Positions 16,353 to 21,724 of a DNA stretch of 21,724 bases are shown here, one piece after another. The position numbers were made by a program, and so were the translations under genes. The notes beneath the pieces are model-generated. The model was not told the DNA's origin. It was given only the letters and a program-made list of their open reading frames with translations, and searched no databases. Every line of letters begins with the position of its first letter. Position 1 is the stretch's first letter. The DNA is from Coriobacteriia bacterium (lineage in GTDB: Bacteria > Actinomycetota > Coriobacteriia > Coriobacteriales > UBA8131), in contig WQXZ01000008.1 of the NCBI GenBank assembly GCA_009781525.1, positions 1 through 21,724 of the forward strand, read 5' to 3'.

Positions 16353-17691
16353 CCGTCGGCGCAGTCGCGCTTCAGATCAGCGTGTCGATAGGCGAGAGGG
16401 CGCACGCAACGAAAAGCAGCAAGAGCCAGGTGCTGCTGAGAGCCGCAAGAGACGGTCGCAGCCCGAAAGTCAGGCATCTGCTTTGGGGCGAAGACCTGCC
16501 TCCTCCAGCCAATCACGCAACAGTAATAATTCAAGTAGCCGGAGGTCTACGTCAAGTCAGACCAGGCAAAGACAGTCTGATTCGGCGAGAAGCAGTAGCC
16601 AGAGACGTGATGCTGCAGCTGATACAAGGCGGAGCACCAGGCGGCAGATGGTCGAATACGATCAGATTGCAACGAACGATTTACAGCACAGAGAGCAGAG
16701 CCGTGATCCTTACCTGCGATCAGCTCGTCGCATCAGGGAGTCTGACTCAACGCGGGCACTATCAGAGTCAAGCGGTAATCGCACTCAGAGCAGGTCAGGC
16801 AGACGCTACTCATCAGATTCGGCACCGCAATCGAGTGCGCAAAGCGGGGAGCGCAGGTCAAGTGAGGTAACAGGAAGAACTGTTCGCAACCAACGCAAGC
16901 AGCATGCTGCAAGGCCTAAACAAGCCCTACGACGGAGTAGAATCATTGCTGGATTAGTCAGCACCATAATACTGACTGTCGTTGCAGTCATTGTCTATTT
17001 CTCACCTGCATTTCAAATCAAGTCAGTCGAGGTTTTAGGTGGCTGGCATCTGAATTCAAGCCATCTTACCGAACTGGCTCAGATTCCGGCAAATACAACA
17101 CTGCTTCGCCTTGATACTCGTGATGTTGCAGAGCGTGTTGCGTTGGATCCATGGGTTGCAGAGGTCAAGATCAGTCGGGAGTTTCCATCAACGCTGACTG
17201 TGTCGATCGTCGAGCGACAACCTGCAGCCATGGTTGTTTTGGCTGGAGCAGACACAACGACTGGGAGGGGAGTCTGGATACTGGCAAGTGACGGAGTCTG
17301 GTTGGGTGAGGTAATCAGTATCGACCAGGACACCCATGGAATCGAAAGCTCACAGCTGGTACGGATCATCGATGTCCCTGATACGCTGCTGCCGGTTGCG
17401 GGGCAGACGGCAGAAGACCCGAGCATTACCAACGCGCTTGCCATCGCTGTCGGTATCAGCACTCCGATGAAGGCAATGGTTGACTATATCTCTGCGCCTA
17501 GTGTTGTGCAGACCACGCTTTATCTGAGCAACAATGTCGAGGTGGTTTTCGGCAGCGCCGATGATGTCAGTGCAAAGGAAGCTGTCATCAACCAGCTGAT
17601 AGCTGAGTATGGCCCAGGTCTTCAGAGAATCAATGTGCGTGTAGTCAACCGTCCAACCATCCGCACTACTTCAACGCCGAATTCTGACTAG
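16309..17691 (+). CDS. ftsQ: Cell division protein FtsQ (DivIB) with long Arg/Ser-rich cytoplasmic tail
   Basis: FtsQ links early and late divisome proteins. In this 460-residue protein the conserved part is at the end: a membrane helix at about 211-231, then the POTRA domain starting FQIKSVEVLGGWHLNSSHLTEL, the LDPWVAEVKISREFPSTLTVSIVERQPAAMV block, and the FtsQ beta domain. The first 209 residues are a low-complexity stretch dominated by Arg, Ser and Gln, without visible conserved motifs; most FtsQ tails are much shorter. The start at ATG 16309 overlaps murB by 44 nt and is the only usable one in phase before the tail; its ribosome site is poor. It is the last gene of the plus-strand run. 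ftsA and ftsZ do not follow. Confidence 0.88.
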   Translation: MDSNYRQRSGSSASDRRRSRASDQRVDRREGARNEKQQEPGAAESRKRRSQPESQASALGRRPASSSQSRNSNNSSSRRSTSSQTRQRQSDSARSSSQRRDAAADTRRSTRRQMVEYDQIATNDLQHREQSRDPYLRSARRIRESDSTRALSESSGNRTQSRSGRRYSSDSAPQSSAQSGERRSSEVTGRTVRNQRKQHAARPKQALRRSRIIAGLVSTIILTVVAVIVYFSPAFQIKSVEVLGGWHLNSSHLTELAQIPANTTLLRLDTRDVAERVALDPWVAEVKISREFPSTLTVSIVERQPAAMVVLAGADTTTGRGVWILASDGVWLGEVISIDQDTHGIESSQLVRIIDVPDTLLPVAGQTAEDPSITNALAIAVGISTPMKAMVDYISAPSVVQTTLYLSNNVEVVFGSADDVSAKEAVINQLIAEYGPGLQRINVRVVNRPTIRTTSTPNSD

Positions 17692-17731
17692 ATTCAAGGA
17701 CTGCTACTCACCTTTTGCACGAAGCCTGGTT

Positions 17732-18985
17732 TTATCCCGATGATCCGTTTTCTTGGAAGAGTCGATAGTATGCTTTCTGTGATTCACACTGGGCATTTAT
17801 ACGAATCTCGTTTAGGTGGTTGTACTCTCGGGTTGCGATCGAGACTATTTCTGGGCTGATGCTTCCTCGCTCAGCAATGTGATTTAGATTGCCGATGATC
17901 ACGTCTTTTGAGAGTCCCAGGCGGTAGGGGCGGTCTTCAGCCATTGCTGTGAACATGTCTGCGCATGCCATTGTCTGTGATAGCGGGTTGAACTCGATGC
18001 CACTCGCACCAAAGGGGTAGCCGCTACCGTCCATGCGCTCGTGGTGGTGAGATGCCCAGACTGCGATGTTCTCAAGCCCGTGGATCGAGCCTAGAACCGC
18101 ATAGGTGTAGTAGGCATGGCGTTTGACGATGTTGAACTCCTCGGCGTTCAGTCTTGTTGGCTTTTCCAGTATGCGGTTCGGTACAGTGATCTTTCCCAGG
18201 TCATGCAGCCAACCGCTGATTGTTATCAACTCGCACTGATGATCTGAAAATCCTGATAGTCTTGCCATTTCGGTAGCAACTGCAGCGACACCATTGGAGT
18301 GACTAGAGGTAAAAGGGCTGCGGAAGTCTATCAATCCACAGATCACCCTGGCGAAACTGGTCAGTGTTTCGATACTAAATGATTCTTGCGCAAAATTGAT
18401 CCGCTTCAGAAGAGCTGAGTGGATGACTGCATCTGATACTTCGATCCAGAAGAAGTCTTCGCGTGCCAGGTTATGAAAAGCTGCGAGAACCTTCGGATGG
18501 TAGTTATGTGCAGAAGCTGAGACTAAAGAGACGATATCGCGCACCTGACCGAGAATTTCGGACTGGTCGTCAATCAGCAGTGACACTCGGAATGCAAGGT
18601 TGATAATGTAGCTTCCCAAAGGGACATCGTGCGACGGATCATATGGAGCGTGATGAAAGCAGATCAGCTTGGCTGCTTGCGCCAAGGGTTGAAACCCGGC
18701 CAATAGCTTTGCACCCAGACTGGCATAGTAACTGAGCCGATCACTACTCTCTCGCAGCAAAGCGCGAACACGGTCTTCGAGCGAGAAAGCACCGATGTCA
18801 TGTAGCTTTGCTGCCAGCACGATGTCTTGAATCTCACTTTCAGGAAGACAGAGTTTCTGCGCGATACGCCAACTTATGTAGGCAACCTTCTTATGATGGT
18901 CAACCAGTGTCGGTGCGCCAAGATCAAGTGTTTCTGAGATAGCGTCTACAAAGCCATAAAACGATACCGAGTGATCGATTCCCAT
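17732..18985 (-). CDS. Tandem HD-domain protein with HD-GYP phosphodiesterase signature
   Basis: This 417-residue soluble protein has no visible membrane helix or receiver domain. The N-terminal half is a divergent HD domain: DHHKK at 29-33 and LHDIGAF (61-67), then HHAPYDPSHDVPLG (111-124) where a GYP motif would lie. The C-terminal half carries a full HD-GYP signature: HDLGK (261-265), P269..IL..P276, H290, HHERMDGSGYP (314-324), the AD pair in ACADMFTAM and RPYR (352-355). HD-GYP domains usually hydrolyse cyclic di-GMP, sometimes related cyclic dinucleotides; activity here is inferred from motif completeness. It is convergent with ftsQ (40-nt gap, no terminator hairpin seen) and divergent from mreB. 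The ATG is supported by AAGGGGG 4 nt upstream. Confidence 0.85.
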   Translation of the reverse strand: MGIDHSVSFYGFVDAISETLDLGAPTLVDHHKKVAYISWRIAQKLCLPESEIQDIVLAAKLHDIGAFSLEDRVRALLRESSDRLSYYASLGAKLLAGFQPLAQAAKLICFHHAPYDPSHDVPLGSYIINLAFRVSLLIDDQSEILGQVRDIVSLVSASAHNYHPKVLAAFHNLAREDFFWIEVSDAVIHSALLKRINFAQESFSIETLTSFARVICGLIDFRSPFTSSHSNGVAAVATEMARLSGFSDHQCELITISGWLHDLGKITVPNRILEKPTRLNAEEFNIVKRHAYYTYAVLGSIHGLENIAVWASHHHERMDGSGYPFGASGIEFNPLSQTMACADMFTAMAEDRPYRLGLSKDVIIGNLNHIAERGSISPEIVSIATREYNHLNEIRINAQCESQKAYYRLFQENGSSG

Positions 18986-18989
18986 ACCG

Positions 18990-18996
18990 CCCCCTT
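18990..18996 (-). promoter_or_regulatory. Ribosome binding site of the HD-GYP gene
   Basis: On the minus strand AAGGGGG lies 4 nt before the ATG at 18985-18983. It is the same sequence as the murE-murD ribosome site. Confidence 0.55.
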
Positions 18997-19023
18997 AAGC
19001 AGATTCGGATACCAATAGCACGG

Positions 19024-19032
19024 ATAGTACCA
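19024..19032 (-). promoter_or_regulatory. Candidate extended -10 promoter of the HD-GYP gene
   Basis: On the minus strand TGGTACTAT fits an extended -10 (TGn-TAtaaT-like), about 40 nt before the start codon. No convincing -35 box is seen. Prediction by eye only. Confidence 0.3.
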
Positions 19033-19142
19033 TATGAGGCGGGAATTTGGTTATTATCGCGCGAAGAGTGTATAAAGCATATATTAATGCAACCGAAAAG
19101 GTGCTAAATGCTGTCTTCGGTATTCTGATGGGATCTGGTGAT

Positions 19143-19298
19143 CCGCCACACGCGCCACGCTCCGCCTGCCGCCGCGCCACGCCTGCCCGACCCACCACCC
19201 GCCACCTGCCTGTCGCCGTGACCCGCCCGAGCCACCACCCGCCGCGCCCAACCCCCGACCTACCACCCGCGCCCGACCCGCCCGACCCACCACCCGCG
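19143..19298 (+). repeat. C-rich low-complexity tract A (G-quadruplex-forming on minus strand)
   Basis: The plus strand is almost all C with some G and A and very few T. A 17-nt unit close to CCCGACCCACCACCCGC recurs at 19186, 19226, 19254 and 19281. Five CCC runs at 19272-19295 are separated by 2, 1, 2 and 4 nt, so the minus strand meets the canonical G3 quadruplex rule. CCGCCTGCCGCCGCGCC at 19162-19178 recurs exactly in tract B. A plus-strand transcript would also be a C-rich, G-poor, Rho-loading-type RNA. Confidence 0.7.
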
Positions 19299-19343
19299 TC
19301 AAAAAATCCGAGTTGATGGCAGAGATTGACGATTGTGGTGATT
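19295..19343 (+). repeat. Left arm of 49-nt inverted repeat
   Basis: Starts CGCGTCAAAAAATCCGAG and ends GATTGTGGTGATT. Its reverse complement matches 19461-19509 at 47 of 49 positions. Both differences would be G-U pairs in a plus-strand RNA. It starts at the end of C-rich tract A, with a 4-nt overlap. Confidence 0.9.
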
Positions 19344-19361
19344 TTTATGCTTGAATCGCCA
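19336..19361 (+). repeat. Local hairpin competing with the long inverted repeat
   Basis: TGGTGATT (19336-19343), the inner end of the left arm, can also pair with AATCGCCA (19354-19361) across a 10-nt loop; the stem is 8 bp with one G-U pair. AATCGCCA is also the start of the right arm, so the two pairings are mutually exclusive. Confidence 0.5.
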
Positions 19362-19460
19362 TGCGGAATTCCGAGCACTTTCACGAGTAAGGCTCTGACC
19401 TGCATGTTTGCATTGTGTGCCTTCAGCTTGGCGACGAAGACTGCTGTGTTTTAGCGGTAG

Positions 19461-19509
19461 AATCGCCACAATCGTCAATCTCTGCCGTCAACTCGGATTT
19501 TTTGACGCG
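19461..19509 (-). repeat. Right arm of 49-nt inverted repeat
   Basis: Starts AATCGCCACAATCGTC and ends CGGATTTTTTGACGCG. It pairs with 19295-19343 across a 117-nt spacer. No target-site duplication is visible at the outer borders: CCACCC precedes the left arm and GGGGGAT follows the right. Confidence 0.9.
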
Positions 19510-19520
19510 GGGGATTTGGA

Positions 19521-19645
19521 GACCCGCCTGTCACCGGGATTTGTCGCCGCGCCCCACCCGCCTGCCACCCGCCTGCCGCCGCGCCCCGCCCTCCTCAGCC
19601 GCCTCCGCACCCCACCCGCCGTGACCCTCCTGCCGCCGACGCACT
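19521..19645 (+). repeat. C-rich low-complexity tract B
   Basis: A second C-rich tract, in the same orientation as tract A although the arms between them are inverted. It holds a tandem pair of ACCCGCCTGCC (19556-19566, 19567-19577) and an exact copy (19569-19585) of the 17-nt sequence at 19162-19178. The minus strand has several G3-G4 runs, but with longer loops than tract A. Confidence 0.65.
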
Positions 19646-19763
19646 GCCAGCGACGATGTTGGCAAAGTGAGTAGCGAATGCCAAGGCTAACCTCGAAGCA
19701 TCGCAGTATCTTGCCAATCAAACAACAGCAGGCAAACGGCAAACGTGCTGTTAAAGCTGCCTG

Positions 19764-19772
19764 TGTTACAAT
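19764..19772 (+). promoter_or_regulatory. Candidate extended -10 promoter of mreB
   Basis: TGTTACAAT matches an extended -10 element (TGn followed by TACAAT). No good -35 is seen about 17 nt upstream. It would give a leader of roughly 60 nt before ATG 19840. Prediction by eye. Confidence 0.4.
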
Positions 19773-19800
19773 TTCTCCATTAATTCAAAACAGTGTGATC

Positions 19801-19809
19801 TTATCCACA
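19801..19809 (+). promoter_or_regulatory. Exact DnaA-box consensus in the mreB leader
   Basis: TTATCCACA is a perfect match to the classical DnaA box. It lies between the candidate mreB promoter and the start codon, where bound DnaA-ATP could act as a roadblock. It is a single box without the cluster or AT-rich unwinding region of an origin, so binding is uncertain. Confidence 0.4.
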
Positions 19810-19839
19810 TTGTTTGCGTCAATGAACAGAGAGAAACCG

Positions 19840-20880
19840 ATGTCATTCTTTGATGATCTGTTTAATCAATGGAGCATCGATATGGCCATCGACCTTGGAA
19901 CAGCTAATACTCTTGTAGCGATTCCTGGTGAGGGCATCGTGCTTAATGAACCTTCGGTCGTGGCTATCGACACCGAAGCCAACCGGGTGCTTTCGGTTGG
20001 TACCGAAGCTCGCGAGATGATCGGTAGAAACCCTGGAAACATCTCCGTAGAGAAACCGCTATCAGATGGTGTTATCGCTGACTATGATGTCACCGAAGCC
20101 ATGCTTTCGTATTTCATCCAGAAGGCCAGCCCGCGTTCGCGGTTCTGGCAGCCTAAACCCCGTATTGTTATCTGTATTCCCTGCGGAGTTACCTCAGTCG
20201 AGAAGCGCGCTGTTTTTGAGGCCACGATCCAGGCTGGTGCGCGTCAGGCTTTTCTGATTGAAGAGCCGATGGCGGCAGCTATCGGTGCCGGGTTGCCAGT
20301 CGAAGAACCAACCGGTTCGATGGTAGTCGATATCGGCGGCGGTACGACAGAGATCGCTGTTATATCGCTGGGTGGAATAGTGACCTCGAACTCGATCAGG
20401 GTTGCTGGTAATGAGTTCGACGAGGCGGTAGCCAGGCATATCCGCGAGGTCTACGGTTTGAATATCGGGGTGCGCACTGCTGAAGACATCAAGATCGCTA
20501 TCGGCAGCGCGATGCCCATTGCGACAGGTGAGCTTGATATGGAGATCTCAGGCAGAGACCTCTCCACCAATCTACCTCGCAGCGAGGTAATTCAGTCCGA
20601 GGACGTTCGTGAGGGAATCAAAGGTCCGCTGCAAGACATCCTGATTGCTATTAAAGAGACCTTCTTAGAGACAGACCCTGACCTGGCAGGGGATATCATT
20701 CGAAACGGAGTATTGTTAACCGGTGGCGGCGGCATGCTTAGAATGCTGGATACCTACCTGACCAATGAGCTGGAGGTTCCGGTTTATGCCTCTGATACAG
20801 CATTCACCAACGTCGTCGTTGGCTGCGTGCGAGCCCTTGAGAACCCCCAGGCGCTGCAGCGCTCCTATACTCAGCGGTAA
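19840..20880 (+). CDS. mreB: Rod shape-determining protein MreB
   Basis: MreB is the bacterial actin that guides lateral wall synthesis. From the ATG at 19840 it has 346 residues, the usual length. The actin-fold motifs are present: phosphate-1 loop DLGTANT (18-24), GVTSVEKRA (116-124), EEPMAAAIGAGLPV (141-154), phosphate-2 loop DIGGGTTE (164-171), AGNEFDEAV (189-197) and the adenosine loop TGGGG (294-298). The N-terminal MSFFDDLFNQ resembles the membrane-binding amphipathic segment of other MreB proteins. An in-frame ATG at 19678 would add 54 residues with no similarity, extending past the candidate promoter, and is rejected; ATG 19822 is a minor alternative. The ribosome site is weak (GAGAGAAA). 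mreC follows after 30 nt. Confidence 0.95.
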   Translation: MSFFDDLFNQWSIDMAIDLGTANTLVAIPGEGIVLNEPSVVAIDTEANRVLSVGTEAREMIGRNPGNISVEKPLSDGVIADYDVTEAMLSYFIQKASPRSRFWQPKPRIVICIPCGVTSVEKRAVFEATIQAGARQAFLIEEPMAAAIGAGLPVEEPTGSMVVDIGGGTTEIAVISLGGIVTSNSIRVAGNEFDEAVARHIREVYGLNIGVRTAEDIKIAIGSAMPIATGELDMEISGRDLSTNLPRSEVIQSEDVREGIKGPLQDILIAIKETFLETDPDLAGDIIRNGVLLTGGGGMLRMLDTYLTNELEVPVYASDTAFTNVVVGCVRALENPQALQRSYTQR

Positions 20881-20910
20881 TACCAGTTACACGTATCCGA
20901 GAATGGTCTG

Positions 20911-21724
20911 ATGGTAAACTCCGGACGACAACTCAGGCAGAACAGGCCAAGCAATTCATCACGTGGTCCTCAGGCGACCGCTCTGATGGTTGCCTGCTGC
21001 CTGCTTTCGATAATATCGATGACGGTTTGGGTGCGCGAAGGTGAATCCGGCGTTCTACATCGAACCCGCGACACCTTTTCCGTTATTACTGCACCGATCC
21101 AGTCTTTGGGGTACTCAATGACAACACCGGCACGAGCTCTGAGCCATGCCTTTGACAGCAATGATCTGTCAGCGAGCGAGATCGATGCGATTCTTGCTGA
21201 GAATGCTCATCTACGCTCGGAGGTGATTCGGCTGCAAGAATACGAGCAGGAGTCAAAGCGACTTTCCGACCTGATGGACATAGTCGATGTCTACGGCCTG
21301 GAATCGGTCGGGGCTCGCGTAATCAGTCGCAGTACCGATCCATGGAATCGCACTATCATCATCAACAAGGGTACAGCTGCCGGGGTTCGCGTCGGAATGC
21401 CAGTCATGAGCGTGAATGGCATTATCGGGCGTGTTGAAAGCTCCGGATCTAGCAGTTCTGTTGTGCGCCTGATCACCGACCAGAACAGTAGCGTAGCTGT
21501 GTTTTTACAAGGCTCACGCACCGATGGAATGCTGGTCGGCTCACCCGACGGAACCCTCTATCTGCGCTACATCGGCTTAGACACTTTCGTCGAACCAGGA
21601 ATGACTGTGGTCACAAGCGGTTTGGGGGGCGTTTATCCCAAGGGAATCCCTGTGGGAACCGTGCAAAGCGTGGAGTGGCTGCCTTCGGACATCTACCGAA
21701 CCATTGTGGTCAAACCACTCGATC
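20911..21724 (+). CDS. mreC: Rod shape-determining protein MreC (3' end outside window)
   Basis: MreC is a bitopic protein that links MreB to the extracytoplasmic elongation synthases. The frame starts at ATG 20911 and stays open for 271 codons to the window edge, so the C-terminus is missing. Visible parts are a basic cytoplasmic tail (1-20), a membrane helix (about 22-41), a coiled-coil region (about 85-122, with LAENAHLRSEVIRLQEYEQE) that mediates dimers, and the beta-barrel domain beginning ARVISRSTDPWNRTIIINKG, with GVRVGMPVMSVNGIIGRV and SGLGGVYPKGIPVGTV. The ribosome site is weak (GAGAA), and coupling to mreB is likely because the gap is only 30 nt. mreD, a RodA or a PBP would be expected downstream. 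Confidence 0.93.
   Translation, partial: MVNSGRQLRQNRPSNSSRGPQATALMVACCLLSIISMTVWVREGESGVLHRTRDTFSVITAPIQSLGYSMTTPARALSHAFDSNDLSASEIDAILAENAHLRSEVIRLQEYEQESKRLSDLMDIVDVYGLESVGARVISRSTDPWNRTIIINKGTAAGVRVGMPVMSVNGIIGRVESSGSSSSVVRLITDQNSSVAVFLQGSRTDGMLVGSPDGTLYLRYIGLDTFVEPGMTVVTSGLGGVYPKGIPVGTVQSVEWLPSDIYRTIVVKPLD

Larger units (their letters stand above)
18986..19839. other. 854-nt non-coding region between the HD-GYP gene and mreB
   Basis: This is the only long gene-free stretch. In order it holds: the HD-GYP upstream region (to about 19140); a very C-rich tract (19143-19298); the left arm of a 49-nt inverted repeat (19295-19343); 117 nt of ordinary composition; the right arm (19461-19509); a second C-rich tract (19521-19645); and the mreB promoter region with a DnaA-box match. 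Several open frames cross it, but they are proline- or arginine-rich translations of the C-rich DNA or its complement, without recognisable domains. Confidence 0.75.

Noticed and set aside
16382..16870. 162-codon plus-strand frame inside ftsQ
   Set aside because: It is an alternative reading of the low-complexity tail DNA, where stop codons are rare by composition; the FtsQ frame continues into a clear membrane helix and POTRA domain.
19295..19509. Intrinsic terminator
   Set aside because: The arms are far too long (49 nt) and the spacer is 117 nt; the T-run lies within the arm, not after a compact GC stem.
19143..19645. CRISPR array or tandem minisatellite with regular spacing
   Set aside because: The repeated units start at irregular intervals (40, 28 and 27 nt), are imperfect, and lack unique spacers of constant size; no cas gene is present.
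19047..19742. Proline- or arginine-rich small frames in the region before mreB
   Set aside because: They follow the C-rich tracts on both strands, and two end in the same ASKNPS only because the repeat arms are inverted copies. They look like composition artefacts, not genes.
19700..19839. Replication origin near the DnaA box
   Set aside because: Only one exact box and no dnaA, dnaN or AT-rich unwinding region nearby.
19678..19839. N-terminal extension of MreB from ATG 19678
   Set aside because: The 54 extra residues have no MreB similarity and would span the candidate promoter; the normal family N-terminus begins at 19840.

Overview
The window is a division-and-cell-wall (dcw) cluster of a Gram-positive bacterium, followed by the start of an mreBC shape operon. 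The best guess for the host is an actinobacterium of class Coriobacteriia (Atopobiaceae/Olsenella-like). Three things point there: a streptococcal-type, lysine-class MurE; an ATP-grasp ligase closely resembling the Enterococcus faecium D-aspartate ligase; and MreB/MreC, which bifidobacteria, another group with D-Asp cross-bridges, lack. GTG and TTG starts are common. The taxonomic call is inference; no rRNA or other marker is present.

Layout: bases 16-17691 hold one dense plus-strand run, mraZ, rsmH, ftsL-like, ftsI, mraY, ftsW, murF, D-Asp ligase, murE-murD (one ORF), murG, murC-murB (one ORF), ftsQ. Most genes overlap or are separated by under 45 nt. The exceptions are a 97-nt gap before the D-Asp ligase, which holds three small inverted repeats, and a 167-nt gap before murC-murB. 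The run stops after ftsQ without ftsA or ftsZ. A convergent minus-strand gene (17732-18985) encodes a tandem-HD protein with a complete HD-GYP signature. An 854-nt non-coding region follows, then mreB (19840-20880) and mreC (20911 to the window end, incomplete).

Function: MurC, MurB, MurD, MurE and MurF build the UDP-MurNAc-pentapeptide. The MurE half is predicted to add L-Lys, and the ATP-grasp enzyme to attach D-Asp to the lysine side chain, giving an A4alpha (L-Lys-D-Asp) cross-link. MraY and MurG make lipid II. FtsW with the class B PBP FtsI polymerise and cross-link it at the septum, held by FtsL and FtsQ. MreB and MreC serve lateral growth. RsmH and MraZ are the usual leading genes of such clusters.

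Most unusual points: (1) two bifunctional fusions, MurE-MurD and MurC-MurB, in one cluster; (2) long, basic, low-complexity cytoplasmic tails on FtsQ, FtsW and FtsI; (3) upstream of mreB, a 49-nt near-perfect inverted repeat (19295-19343 / 19461-19509) between two extremely C-rich tracts that share a 17-nt direct repeat and can form G-quadruplexes on the minus strand; (4) an exact DnaA-box consensus just ahead of mreB. No tRNA, rRNA, CRISPR array, transposase or prophage gene was seen.
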